A stretch of 64,000 bases of DNA from Embiotoca jacksoni (lineage: Eukaryota > Chordata > Actinopteri > Embiotocidae). The translations under genes and the position numbers were made by a program. The stretch covers positions 2,877,001 to 2,941,000 of the forward strand of contig JAKOON010000012.1 in assembly GCA_022577435.1 (NCBI GenBank), written 5' to 3'. Below are positions 27,346 through 40,891 of the stretch, in pieces. The notes below the pieces were generated by a model. It saw only the letters and a program-made list of their open reading frames with translations. It did no database searches and was not told the DNA's origin. How positions within the stretch are numbered: the stretch's first letter is position 1; each line of letters opens with the position of its first letter.

Positions 27346-29530
27346 GAAACACTTCTGTGCATTATATTTGATGGTGAACAAACAACTTACATGATTGTAT
27401 TGGTTAGAAGTCTTGTTGGATTTGATTTGATTATATTTGAGAAGAAAGTATACCCCGTTGAAAGCAAAAACTTTACAATTTCAAGAAGACTATTTGACAC
27501 AAATACAGTTTTTGTGATCCTTCTGTTATATCTAGACCTAATGTATACTAATACCCATCAACAAGGAGGCAACATTTCAAGAGGAAGCAGACTCACTATT
27601 TTTAATCTGACCACTCCGAGCTATAATGAGGTCTGATGCAGTTACGTTTATACTAATGCAAATTCCTCCTGTCGCAGCTAATTGTAGTATTAATCACATA
27701 CTGCTTTCAGTTTTCAGTACATATGAAATAGATAATTATCGGAAGAACGGTATAAACAGTAACACCCACAGTGAGCTAATTTATTAAGGTGCATGTAACA
27801 GGCACTTCCTGCAGTTTTTGAGCAAACATAAAACTTCCACTATGATACCAAGACAAGAGTATAAGAGTGGTTTGGTCAACACATCACAATGTGTGGGACT
27901 TAAAGTTTACCCTTAATTTGATTTATCTGTAATAGTAAACACACTTAAAGTCAGCTTTCGCCTCTTCACCATGCTCCAAACACCTTGACATGTTTCTGAT
28001 TCTATGAGGAGAGTAATCCTCACAATGCCCTGTGAATAATCCAGAATAGAAGCTGTATAAGCGATTCTGAGTTTATGCAGCATGACTTACAAAGTTTTAG
28101 TTGTCAAAAGGTTTTCATCAGAAGCATCAGAAACCCTGAACTCACAAAATGTGTGCTCTGATACTTTTACTGTGAATTAAATAGCACACAAAATGTTCAA
28201 ATTAATTGTTAAAAGGAAGCTTTGAAAAGGGCAACAAAATCAGAAGAAAACTGGTAAATTGATGCCGATACATCATTGTCATGACCCAAATTATTAGACT
28301 ATTTCAAGAAAAATAGAATATGTTCAGCTTCCACAGTCACTTTGGGCAAAGATGCCATATAATCCCTTACTGTATCATCATTATCTTTCTGTTGTACACT
28401 CAGGCAGTTAGAAAGACAGATGCCCAAGTAGAGGTGATATAAACCAACATGTCATTTTTACTCCAGTTAAAGTACTCTTTGGGGACCCTAGACAAAGCTG
28501 ATATTTTCTCTGAGGCCTTTGGTGCATGGCAAACACCTTGACTCATTTTTTAACTGAACAAATGTGTTATGTTATGATGAGCCACTCATCTTTTACAGCC
28601 CTCTGCTTCTTATATAAATGCTTGTGTTGAATATGATGGTGGATTTACTTTTCAATACAAGTCTCACCCGCCACTGTAACATCTATCACCCTATACAAGG
28701 CTATTTTATTAAAGAGCGGTAACAGTACAAGGAAAAATAAAATCGTGTCATCCTCCAAGTTGAGTAAATGTGCAGCAGGTGAAATCGCTGAAACTGTAAT
28801 GGGTGAATAAAGCTAATGTGCCAATGCAGATAGAAGATTACAAAAAGGCAGAAGAGCAAGAACAAGTTAGTATAGAAGTGAGCATTGAAGACCGTGGTTG
28901 TACTTTTTGCATGAGGGAAATAAGGAATATAAAGGGACGAAAACAGGCTAAACAACACTAGTGACTGATTTTACTCAAAGCTTAACAACAGTAAAAAAAA
29001 GCCTATTGGTGGCTAAAAAGTCCAGACATGAATAAGCCTGTGGCCACAGTCACCACATCTTTGGTAGACAATAAGATACAAACTGGCATGCACTTAAATG
29101 CAATTGCACACATCACAAACAGTGGGACAGTTATTCTACAAAAACATTTTAAGTCTTACCGCATAGCCGCTGTTTGTCTTGAACATAGGCAATAGCTTCT
29201 AGGAGCCAAAACAGCAGAAACATGTCATTTTATGTCCCTTGGTTGAGTGAAAAGCAGCTGCTGGGTTGAGTGACTGGAGGTCATCCCGGCTCTCTGGTGA
29301 GTGTAAAAACGTTACAGTTATATGCGGACGTAGAAGTCCTGCTGGGCCTGTCACCAGCGGCAAGATGAGGCATCTAAGAGCAAGACTGGAGTCCCGGAAA
29401 TGTCTGATGCATGCAATGCAAAGTTGCTCTGTTATGTGGAGCCAAGAAACAAATGACAAGTCCAGTCTTTTGGATCAGAAGTGAAAATAGGCTGTGAGTC
29501 AACAGGCCATTGATGGTACTGGGACTAAAC
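27346..29530. other. AT-rich intron sequence, nothing recognised
   Basis: No exon, RNA gene or repeat that I can name. The stretch 29200-29500 is somewhat GC-richer and may belong to the LINE whose 3' end follows, but I cannot align it to anything. Confidence 0.4.
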
Positions 29531-29593
29531 ACCTCAGGGGGAAAAATTTCCCCTTGGGGATTAATAAAGTAACTACCTAACCTAACCTAACCT
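29531..29593 (+). mobile_element. non-LTR retrotransposon 3' end with short tandem tail
   Basis: TTTCCCCTTGGGGATTAATA followed by AAGT and a CCTAA-type tandem tail (29576-29593) is the typical 3' terminus of several fish LINE families, whose tails are short tandem repeats rather than poly-A. The upstream body is too decayed for me to name the clade. Confidence 0.6.
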
Positions 29594-29817
29594 CACTGTA
29601 TTCCTGGATTGTGGGCTTCCTGATGAGAACTCAGATGGTCTAGGTTGACAGTGAAATATATAGATTGTGTCGTTGCCCCTGCTGCATTATTAGTACATAC
29701 AAGGAATTTGTGGCCAGGATAAACTCCAATACCAGTTTCAAGTTGACAAAATATCAGAATTTTTTTTTTAGGCAGGTTTGAAAGAGATGAGTAACACGTT
29801 AATACTTCTTACTGTAT

Positions 29818-30250
29818 GCCACTAAAATCAAGAAGCTGGTAGTGGAATTTAGGAGCAAGTAGCACAAGAACCATACAGCCCAAATAATCACACACTTCTG
29901 GAGAAAGTTTGCACCTCCTGCCCCTGCCTGGGCCGCCACACACTGTGAATCTGAAATGGTCCACAACAGAGACCTAAAGATCTTCCACTATGGTGCTGTA
30001 GAAAGCATCATAACTGGGGGCATCACTGTGCGGAAACTGCTCTGCCGAGGACCGTGTAGAGTGTTTTGCTCAGCCTTGCGAAGCGCACCATTGGATCTAC
30101 ACCTTCTACTCTGCAGAACCAGAGCTAGTGGGATTATAAAGGATCCTCTCCACCCCAGCAACAAACTATTTCTGCTTCTACACTCTGGCAAACCCTTCTG
30201 TAGCCACAAGTGTAACGAAGAGTAAGCTTCTTCCCTCTGCCCTGCACATT
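29818..30250 (+). pseudogene. LINE reverse-transcriptase relic (C-terminal part)
   Basis: The first part reads ATKIKKLVVEFR, matching the conserved NTxKTKELVVDFRR segment downstream of the reverse-transcriptase active site in fish LINEs. After a stop (29860-29862), the frame 29956-30225 carries FHYGAVESIITGGITV and SGIIKDPLHPSNKLFLLLHS, matching the FYxxxVESILTxxITVW and IIKDPSHPxHxLFxLLPSG segments of the same C-terminal region. The intervening 40-60 residues expected between these blocks are largely missing, so the copy is internally deleted as well as truncated. Rex1/L2-like is my best guess for the clade, without certainty. It is a dead copy in the grik3 intron, in the opposite orientation to the gene. 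Confidence 0.7.
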
Positions 30251-30326
30251 TGCATACTTGCTTTTGAGTTTTTACACAATTTTGGAGCTTAGTTTGCTTT
30301 AAAACTGACAAGTGCTTTTAGATTTT

Positions 30327-30348
30327 TATATATATATATATATATATA
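30327..30348. repeat. (TA)11 tract
   Basis: Uninterrupted TA dinucleotides, just 3' of the LINE relic. Confidence 0.95.
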
Positions 30349-33300
30349 CATTTAATTTTTCATGATAAATTTGTATCCGTAAATATTCCCCCATTTAAAT
30401 TTTTCATCCACACTGGTAGCAAGTTTGTGATTTAGAACCCTCAAACATTACACAAACACATTTTAGGTACCAACCCATAATTGTGCAATGCAGGGTCCAA
30501 AGAGTTGCCTGAAACTGATTCTGGCCAGGGATTTACAACTTAATCCAGTGAAGTAGGCATAATTCTCAACTTTAAGAAATTCCAGTGTCACCTGAGGCTA
30601 ATGCCAGGACATAAAAATAATGAATGCAGTCTATGATTTGATGAGTCCCACACCTCGGGCAGTTCACTCACATAAGCTATATGAATCAATAACCCGGGTC
30701 AGAGCCCTCAGAGCTCTCTGTTCTGACTGCTTTAACTTTCAATCATGTCTACCAACTCAATGATTATAAATGCCACGATGGCAATTCTTTTTCAATTGCC
30801 TTACTAAAAAAGACATTACACCAGGCCCATTTGCAGTCGCTGGTGTTGGCAGACAGTGACATGGAGCTAGAAGAAGCACTGCTTGACATAAGTGTTGGCC
30901 CACTTTTCTGCAGCTGACAATTCTATTCAACCTTCCATCCATACAATTTAATATGCACTATTGTGACACAGCCTTCCTTTTAGCAGCATCGATGTTGGAC
31001 CTTTTTATTTTCCGTTCATTGGTTGTTGTGACCGAGAGATCAGGCCTCAGAGAGATGGCACGTTTGTTCTCTACTTTAATCTGCACAGTGAATGCCTCAA
31101 AGAGCATTACCATGTTGTCATCTGTTAGTAACTCAGATACACTTTTTTATGACATATCTCTTTCACGTGGAGACATTTCAAGTGTGCACACTCTGAAAAG
31201 CAACAGGAAAAGTCAAGAATCATGCGGCCTACATGAAGATGAGATGTTAACACACTGGACAGTAAAGCACAGAGTGGGACAATTATGAAGCACCTTGCAA
31301 TCAAGGGGGTCCCTAACAGGCTGCGCAGGGTCTGATGAGCCAGTGTGTCACTCCGGAGCTCCAGGGCTCCAGAGCTAATCAACCACCAAGGAGGGGCTTG
31401 AAGGGCGCCATCACTCAAGCCCTCCAACACCACACCGGGAGGAAGGCAATCACCGGCCCATTTCCATGTGCTGTTATTCCCACCCCCAACCTTCGACTCT
31501 CAAATCAAGAGGCACAGATGACCAGGGAAGCACTGGGTGGAAGCAAAGGTGGCTGGTGGGTGCAATCAAATGAAGTGTTAAAAAAGAGAGAGATGAAAGA
31601 AAAGAAAGAAAAAAAAACAACTCTGGTTCTGCAAATCGTTTGTTCAAGCCATTTAATGTCTTTAAATAATCATAAATGGATTGGAAACATGAGGGGAACA
31701 GATTGAATAGGGTTGGATTGCTTTCCAACCAGCAGCTCATAAGATCCTGGTGATTGGGCTTGCAAATTGAAATGCAAGTCTTGTAATACAGTGTGTTGAG
31801 GAGGCAGAAGGTGTGTGGGTCAGAAAGGTGAGAGAAGGGAGTTCTCATTTTACTGCTGGCAAGGGATTAACACAATGAGCATATGTTAGCAGGGTCACAT
31901 TTTCTGTCTGGTAAGAAAAGAGGAAGAGCAATGAATGGGACTTAAACAAAGGCTTTTCTTTTCCCCTTTTAACAGAACATGACTTCAATGGTTCTTTCTT
32001 TTCAAAAGGACAGGAAGATGGGGAATAGAGGAAGAAGACAAGAAAAGGGGAATAGGGGGCTCCCTTTCTATCACCATAATGTGAAACAAAAATGAATTAA
32101 TAAATGGAAAAATGTCTGACAGCCCAGAAGTCTGATAGCGCTTATACTTCTCAAATTCACCAAGGCACATAATTGGAGGTAATGTCTTCTTCTGTCCGCT
32201 GTTTTAAGTTTGACTGTGGCTTGAGAGGCTCTGTATATTAATAGGCTCCAATCAGAAAAGCACACACAGACACACCAGGCTCATCCTGTCATCTTGTACT
32301 GTCCTCAGATGGCAGAATATTGACAAAGAATGTGAGGTCTCTGAACTGTCTTTGCTCAAGCTAGACTATTACAGACTGGAATCCAGATCACAAAGCCTGC
32401 TGATGGTCCCAGAGCCGCTGATGGAGGAAGGAAAAAAGGATGAAATTTCTCTCATTTTTAAGTACCATTGCCTTTTTGTAAAATCTCAGATTTTCTTCCA
32501 TGCTGGGTACAAGGAAGAGACATTTCAAAATCGTTGTGCTGGCACAAAACAGTTGTCTATTGACTAACAAGGTTAATGATATGAATAGTATCATCTGACC
32601 TATGAAACTAAATTGTGGCAGCAGTGTGGTATTTGTATTCAACATAAAAAAAATAAAAAAATTAAAAAAAAATTCTTCTGACTGATTTGTCAATTCAATC
32701 ATGCATCGTGCAATCATTTCCTTTCCTTTAAATTCCTTCATTAAGAGATTTCTTTTTTGCATATATCGTGTATGTTAGCCTGTGTTCTCCATACAGAATC
32801 AGTGGTCCTAACCACATTTGAAGTAATTACCACTCTGGCAGACCGATCCATATGTGAACAGTGCAGAGAGAGGCCGAGCAGGGCATTAACTGAGCATTAA
32901 TTCTGTGATGCCAGCATGATGCCAATTATTTTTAATGTGGTCGGTGTTCGGATATTTCAAAATTTCTCCAACTAACAATGAAAGTAACCGAAGCTCACTG
33001 GTGTAAATGGAAAGTAAACTCAAGAAGCCTGGAGGAGCATTTTGTTTTTTTCCAACAAAAATAAAAGAGAATTTGTGGGTGGTCCTAATTGGACAGGAAT
33101 TAAAATTAGCATGAAATACTTAGTGTATGAATATAAGACAGATAAATGTAGCTATACGTGTCCTTATTTACCTCCATCACTCCTACTTCCCTACAATGTG
33201 TGACATTTCTGATAGACCTTTCAAAACATTCATAATATTGACATTTCTAAATGGTGCCACCCTCTAAATGTTTTCAATAGATTTGTTAATCCAGACGTGT

Positions 33301-35848
33301 AATCACAGCAAAGAGCTCGGTTATTCTTTTTCTTGTTCTGAGTCACAAAAGACTGTTTTACATTTTGGTGTGTTGGCCACTTGTGGTCTGAAATTACATT
33401 TAGCATTTGTTACAAGGACGCACCTCTGAGGTTTTTCAGTTTACCGATGCAGTTGTTAAATGTCAAAAACACTGTAACCAGAAACTGTAAATTTGTTTCA
33501 AACATCCCAGATGATATCAAAAGCTAATGTTTTATGGCATTTCAGACTACAACCACAGGTGAAAACGACATGCATTGTTTGCTTCCATAATGAAAATAAT
33601 CATCCTAATACACTGCAGATGCCTCATTAAATTTGCATATGATTATTGCAGCATCACTTTAATTGATCCTTTTCATCAAATTAGATAATACTTTCTGATT
33701 GCAGAATATTTTGGCGCAGGCAAATTTCACTGTATTATGTTCAGTCTTAGTGAAATGCAATTTAGAGCATAGCTCAGTTTCCCTGCTTTTGTTCAGAAAT
33801 TAGCCAGCTTTCACTCCTTTTTTTATTTTTCTGAAAAAGTAAAAATGTAACTCTGAGGTGAAGAGTTTGAAAAAGAGGGGACATTAAGGAGCTGTATTTT
33901 CTTAGTGAATACTAAGAAGGGAAAGAAAAAAAGGTGGTGGCAGATCTCATTTCTCAATGTCGGGAAACTGTAATTGAAACATTACATGTAAAACTGTGAG
34001 CACAAAAAAGACACTAAATATTAAAATGTATGGTTAAAGACATTAAAATAATGGCCTGTGAGCGTTTCCCTAATTATAAGAAAACAATTAACCGTTTAAA
34101 CCAATTCAACTGAATTAAAATTGACAGTAGGTGCAGCGACAATGTAAAATCTAGCAACAACATTCAAGACTGAACACTAAGGGAAGTAAAAATGATTGAG
34201 GCTAGAAACAGAAGCACTTGAGACTGGAAAACATAATTTAGGAACAATCAGAGTCCTAATTCTTCATTAACTCTCTGTGATAGAGAATTGATTTGAACAA
34301 AAAACCTGCTGCTTAATCACAAGCTATAATATCCACTAATCAATCTAGTTCACCAACTAAATGGTTACTATGACAGCCATTTGTACTTCACAAACCCCAT
34401 CTGAAAGGGTGAATAAAAAAAATGCAGGACAGCCAGTCACTAGCTTTTCTGGCTTTACATTAAAGGCTCTAATTCATACAAGCATCCCTAATGGCTTTAC
34501 TAAAATGTACTGCCAGCCTCTAACCGCCTACAGTCTCTGCTCCTCTACCTCCCATCCCTGTCTATGATAATCTCTGTCTTGTTCCATATATCTGAAGGTG
34601 GTCACATGCAGACAAGCTGTCTTCAGATGAGTCACGGGGGAACATTTTGCGGTTAACCACACTGCTCTCCGGGGGCAACCTGGACAGAAGAACCACAACT
34701 GGTAAAACACTCACTGAGGCGGAGGACAGACCATCCCAGACTGTCTCGCCTGCGCGAATGCTGAGTGGTATCTTCTGGGTATTGGCTGTGTTAACAAAAT
34801 TGACATTGGCTTCCAACCTCCTGGCTATCCATCAGTGGAGGGATGAGCACAGGGGCTAGAGAGGTAACCCCCAAGTCTTATGCACTTCCTGCGGTAGTCC
34901 TTGCATTTGTTACTGCCGGCATGAAAAGGAATGATACAAAAGAAAGATGTGAGGCAGAATGTGGAGGAAAAGGATCTCTGTTTCCCCCTTGATATTTTTG
35001 GTGATAGCCATTTATTTGTAGTGTTTTTGGCCTGAAGAGGTTTGTCTTATCTGTTCCTTCTCTTTCTCTCTGGGGGGGGGGAAATAGAGGGTGAGTCTTC
35101 TCTAGCCTGCTCTCTCACAGTTGATTAGTAACTCCTGCTCTACCCCTACGCTCCAGGGATTCTATGCCAGCTCCCCTTATACATCCCCTTGTCGTGCACA
35201 CACTCACACTTCCCCTCCTTCTCTCACTACCTCCCCCTCCTAAACAGGCATTCATGCACACACATCTCCCTACAGTCATGGAACAGCAATATGAGGGAAT
35301 CACACAACCAAGACCTGACATTTTCAGTGCACCTACAACAATGAGAGCTTGATTAAAAGGGCAGAATGAAACAGTGTCACCCTCCATTCATTGTCCTTAG
35401 CCCGAGTTAAATAGGATTTAAACCTGTGCACTGCGGCTGATACCTCCACTGTCAAATTCTGATTGCTTTAAAGCAGCGAGAAGAAAAGGTCTTGTTACTG
35501 CAATGCAAGTACGTAACTGTATGTAACTGAGGGGTCAGGGGTGACCAAGTTTACACATTGCGCATGGGAATAGATAAGGATGTCGCTTACGCATGGAGGG
35601 AAAGCCAAGCTAATACTGCTTCGGTGAATGCGATAGCTTTTGAAAGGCACAGGGAATTTTATCTGGCTTGGGGCAACACACAAAAGGAGCCAGCATTGCA
35701 ACGTGGCGAGTTTTAAAATTGGGATCAAAAGGTTCAGGCTAATTAACCAGCTAAATAAGAGTCCCTTAGCTTCATCTATGTAACCACCCTCGTTCTTTCT
35801 CTCTTTCTCTCTGTCTCTTTTTGCTGCAGTACTTTGTGCACTTATGAT
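30349..35848. other. intron sequence with enhancer-like stretch, no gene seen
   Basis: The stretch 31250-31570 is GC-richer and open for 123 codons on the plus strand, but low-complexity lysine and glutamate codons fill its end and no domain is visible. A POU-type word ATTTGCATAT (33631-33640) lies in an AT-rich block at 33590-33790. The stretch 35080-35250 is pyrimidine-rich. Confidence 0.45.
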
Positions 35849-35854
35849 GTGTGT

Positions 35855-35904
<50 letters not shown>

Positions 35905-35935
35905 GCGTGTGTGCATGTGTGCATGTGTGCATGTG
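35849..35935 (+). repeat. (GT)n microsatellite with GTGC/GCAT variant end
   Basis: GT units with one early CT interruption, ending in CGTGTGCGTG and three GTGTGCAT units. The imperfect 3' side suggests an older array than the pure ones elsewhere in the window. Confidence 0.97.
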
Positions 35936-36439
35936 GTTTGCCAGCATATATACAGTGTGTCTGGAAAAGTGAAGACAAATTGCTCCCCATGCTGAAATGT
36001 AAAAAAATAATCACCAAATTACCTCCAACAAGATCATTCTAATTAACTATGTTATATTGCTAGCATGACCCTGAAAGTGATATGCCCTGTGATCAAGCTT
36101 TCTTTTCAAACTGTTTTGATGTTATTCGACTTTTCCTGCAGAGCCCCAAGGAGAGCTGAGATGGGAGAGTCAAATGGAAAGGACAAGGGCACATAATAAA
36201 GACAAATGGCTAGAGCATGAAATTTGATTCATTGCCTTCGTACAGAAACATTCACAGGGAAATGGCCAACATTGACATGCCATGAATTTCAAAATACTGT
36301 CAGATCCAAAAAGCACCCGTCCTGCTATAATGACATTGAGTCCCTCAGGACCCCGCGGGTGGGGGCTCAGGCAAATTGGACCAAATCAATCAGGTTGTTG
36401 TTTTTGATGGACAGCTCTACGTTGAGATATGTGAAGATG

Positions 36440-37221
36440 TTTAAAGGGTTGTTTCACCCAAATTACCAGGAAAAAAAATACAGTTTTAAGCTATTTCCTG
36501 ACTGATTTTTGCTCAGGCACTTAATGTGGTTTTATTGCTTTGAGACCTGTGTACTGTTTGTTTTTTGGAACTGATTTCAAGATTCTTCATGATGTCTTTA
36601 ATTGAGTCCATGGCCATGAGGCAAAACAAAAAATGCTCTCTCTGATTGTTGCATAAAGCCATCTCTACAATTCAGTCAAAAAAAACTAGAGGCTAGCTTT
36701 CAGTTGCTACCATTACAATTAGATTGATATTCTTCTGCCTTATCATTCCCCAGTTTAATCTTTTCTTTTTGTGTTCTGATGTTTGTGTTCAGTAAATTCT
36801 CAGCTTTATCATCTTACCCCGTTTTCATATCTAATGCAGTGAAGCAATTTGCTCACATAATGATTCAGAATGTTCTTTAGCAACGTTGTTGAAACATTTA
36901 CTGGCAATGTGTCTTGAAGCAATGTTATGGTTAATCTGCATAATCCATAGATGTTACTATTACATCTGAACTACATTGTACTTGAAACTTTAAAACTGTG
37001 ACAGTGTGCTGTGTGGATTATCCCTAATGCAAAAAGTGTGGAATGTTTTGTTGTTGTTGTCCAAATTCTACTCACAATGATTCATAGGGAAGCAGAAATT
37101 GCAGAGTGGATACCTGAGAACCCAAGCATGTAAAAACCAAAACTATCGGCATGCATTATTGTACTGAAGAAAAATATGATGTTTTTTTGGGGGGGTAATA
37201 TGGCTGAACTGACCATTTAAA
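36440..37221. mobile_element. non-autonomous element with about 50-bp inverted termini
   Basis: The left end reads TTTAAAGGGTTGTTTCACCC then AAATTACC and an A run. The reverse complement of the right end (37171-37221) reads TTTAAATGGTCAGTTCAGCC then ATATTACC and an A run, so about 50 bp of each end can be paired with mismatches and small gaps. The termini resemble a common fish repeat whose ends read AGTTCACCCAAATTAC. The interior, about 680 bp, is non-coding. I see no clear target-site duplication, so the superfamily is open. Confidence 0.6.
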
Positions 37222-38085
37222 GCATCTGTTTCAACCGCAAAGTTTAAAAAAAAAAATGAAATATTGTCTGCAAAATAACATCTAACAACAGCAAAGTGAT
37301 TACCTCACTTTTTGAATGAAAACGATGAAATCTATAGCCATAAGGAACTCACCACTTTATTCATATCAATAGGCAAAAGCATATGCTTGCAGCAGACCTT
37401 TCACTGTGGAGCCCCCACTTTGTAGTACGATATGAAAACACCATCTGGTGTGCGAGCAGCGGCTAGGCTAAGCTAGTTGGGGCGCGATAGGGCCCTGCTG
37501 TGTCACAGGATTATTTTACTGGTTGGTAGATCCGCTCTATTAGCCCCTAGTGGCTTGGATTATTGGATGATCATTACTATGTGTGACTGAACATAGAGCT
37601 AAGTACCTGCACTTCCTTGACACAGGTGAGTCTTGTTAATGTTAGTTATCGGACACATTAGGAGCATGATGTATTTACGGCGCCGTGTCTTGGATTTACA
37701 CACACTTTTTATTTAATATATCCCGACTTGGACTCACACTGTATGTTTAATACATGTTGACTGTCTCCTGACTTAATTTATGAGCAGGGTCTGCGCTTCA
37801 GGAAAGACAGATTACGGCACGCCCGGAGCACATAGTTGTTTGTGGAAATAGAATGTTCCTTTCTTCTGCGTCTAAAGAGGATCACAGATGAGTAGAGAAG
37901 ATGGCACATTCAGAGACGTGTCCTCCGCTCAACAAAACGAACATCTGCCGTTTCTCATCAGCGAGATTGAAGCTAATGATGAGCCACGAGTGTGTTGACA
38001 GAGAGAATGGAATTGGATTGTGTACAAGAGGCCCAGCGAGACCAGACATATGTTTTAGAAAACGTTGTGGATGCAGTATCAGTTT

Positions 38086-38088
<3 letters not shown>
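37222..38088. other. intron sequence, nothing recognised
   Basis: The stretch 37380-37560 is GC-richer (GCGAGCAGCGGCTAGG, GGCGCGATAGG) but matches no gene or repeat I know. Confidence 0.45.
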
Positions 38089-38173
<85 letters not shown>

Positions 38174-38194
38174 CGTGTGCGTGTGTGTGTGTGT
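38089..38194 (+). repeat. (GT)n microsatellite with GTGC variant end
   Basis: About 53 units, interrupted by CGTGCGTGTGCG near the 3' end. The 180-codon frame over it is an artefact. Confidence 0.97.
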
Positions 38195-39773
38195 CTGACA
38201 GAGTGAAAGAGCTAAGATACAGATGCTTGCGAGTTGAAGAGGCAGAAAATAGGCCTCTGCTATTTCTTTTGCAGTTCGTTTATCCAGCCATGTTTATGCA
38301 AGTGGATGAAGGGGAGTATGTTAGTGCAGGTAAAACAACCGTTGTATTCCTCCCATTTCAATCCCTGCTTTCACTAACAGATAATGGTTACACATCAAAG
38401 AAGCTTCTCTCTGTATCCAATTCTTCTGTGACCTCTACAAGCCTTTGTTCATATTCACCACAACAACTCCCCGGCCCCAAGCCTCCGCCAGCAGCCTTCT
38501 CCCTGCTTCCTCTCTCTCTCTCTCTCTTTCTGTCTAGGGAGACATTAAATTTAGATGACAATGAAATATTCATTTCCACTCAGCAACTGATGGCCATCTT
38601 AATCTGATAGAACTTTTGATGCGATGTCTCCTCATTGTTCTTTTCCATCAACAAACACTTTTTTTTAATGCCTTCCCCTTCCCACTCTTCTCACCCAACC
38701 ATACCATCCTCCCTTTGGGTAATTCTCAATACACGCGCCCCTTCGGATTTGACTTTGTTAAAAGTAGAATTGCAAAGCACCATTACAGCTTTTTGCGGTC
38801 TCTTGAAATATCTCTGAGTCATTTCAGATGAGACATTTGCTCAAACCCCGGTGAGCAGGATCTCAGGGAGCATGCAAGTGGAGAGTGCACTCTCTATTGC
38901 TCGCCAGAAGAGTTAATCACATGAAAACTTCTCAGTCTCTCTTCGCTGCTGGTGGGGGGATGAGGACAAGCCACTGATGTGTCTTTGTGTTTGGAGGCTT
39001 CAACCAACAGCGCTGACCACAAACCTGATTTATCCCACTGGAACTTGTGAGTGGTCAAATAGCATACAGCTTCAAGGGCCCAACATTTGTCAGCTTACAT
39101 TTAATGTTGGTTCTGTTTTACACACAATAATTAAATCTGGAGTGCTGCCTGCCTGAAGAATTTTCAGGGAAGCTAAATGAAAAATGCATGTGACCAGGTG
39201 TGTACAGGCAAAGCGAGTAGCTGAGGAAATGAAATCAACATTAAATCATGAGGGAGATTGATTAACTGGCACTGATTAAGTGCTTTAAGTATTAGGTAGA
39301 TAAAGTAATTGATTATTCAATAAATCCCTGTCAGGCAGTGAATAACCTCACTGAGAGAGAAAAGAGACAACAAATGATAAATTAGTTTCATCAATACACA
39401 GATGAATTAAACAACCTATAATAATCTGTCATTACTTCAGGCTTTGATGATACATTTATTATTATACAGGTATGCTATGAATATATTTTCATCTGAACAA
39501 ATCTCCAACATGGGCAACCCGTGTGGAGAAGAAAGCAATGTATAAATTACAATAATATATAAAGTATAAAATGCAATAATAAATTGCAGACAGTACGCCG
39601 CTCACTGGTGTTACAGAATAAAGCAGAAAAAGCAACCATTATATTTCATGAAATCATTGGTGTACTCCTTTAATGTGTGTCTTTTTTCCACATTGGCAAA
39701 AATAAAAATTACATACAGACATCTTGAGAGAGAAAAAAAAATCACATTCTTGAGCACTTTTGTCTATTTTATG

Positions 39774-39801
39774 AAAAAAAAAAAAAAAAAAAAAAAAAAA
39801 A
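39774..39801. repeat. poly-A tract
   Basis: About 28 A in a row. No retroposon body is recognisable upstream. Confidence 0.95.
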
Positions 39802-40866
39802 CATTATATCAACAGAAATGGTTCCTTTGAGATGAGAGGTTGCAAAACATGTCAGGAAAAGAGAAAATAATTATGAAAGGCAGGCAGAGGGAGACGAAAG
39901 TGATGCACAGCATGTAAGAGGACAAATACAGGAGGTGTAGTCTGTTATTCCCTCCAACAAATAGAAGCTGCTGAATGAGACGGAGCCACCATCTGGCCTC
40001 AACTCAGAGCAATGCACTGTAAAAGCACTAAAATCAATGGCAACAACTCTACCTTGGATACCCACCATTACCCAGATGGTGTACTTGGAGAACTGCAGGC
40101 CACCTAACCAAGCGCAGACACAGCACAGACAGAGAGCACCGCGCAAATACCACCGCCCACCTCGATGAATTTCACTGGTTCACTTGTGTTGGTAACCAGT
40201 GCTGAAGAGCGACATTAGCCACCATGCACTGACTACAAGAGAGCCCTCTGTTGGTTTTAGCAGGGGGGCTGTGACACAGAGCACCGGCACAGACTTCCAC
40301 ACCAAATACGAAAAAACACGAAACGGTGAAGGTCCAAATACACACCCACTCCAAAAAGCACTCACCCCTTGAACGAATCAGCAGACTGTGAGTACGAACA
40401 GAAAACTACAGTGTGTTTGCAATAATTTACACACGTTGTATATTTCCTACACACCCTCAATGAAATAATGTAAAGACTATTTCATCAAATATTAGTATGT
40501 GTATTATGTTATTGTCACACAGGCAGATTTTTTTTAAAAAGGTGGACAAAATAAAATGAATAAACACATGGCCGTTATACGCAAACATATGAAGACGTGG
40601 GCCTTTTGAATTGTTTGTTCTTTTGGCGTTGAGGTAAATTCAGCAACCTTCGCTTACATGTCCCTCATCTCGGCTTGTCAAAATACAATCTCGGGAACAC
40701 AAAAAAAAAAAAACTGCTCCTGAACCGCGAGCAATGATAGATTCTATAAAAAGCAACAGTGCGAGTGCAGCACATTTCAGGGTAAATTTGTCTCAGCACT
40801 TTGACATTTTTAAAAACAAAGCCTGTCAAGTCTATTTCAGGTCTTTATTTGAGTTGCTGCAACAGT

Positions 40867-40891
40867 AAAAAAAAAAAAAAAAAAAAAAAAA
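40867..40891. repeat. poly-A tract
   Basis: About 25 A in a row, with no recognisable retroposon body. Confidence 0.95.

Noticed and set aside
31335..31706. 123-codon open frame on the plus strand
   Set aside because: No recognisable domain. Its end is a low-complexity lysine/glutamate run from an A/G-rich tract.
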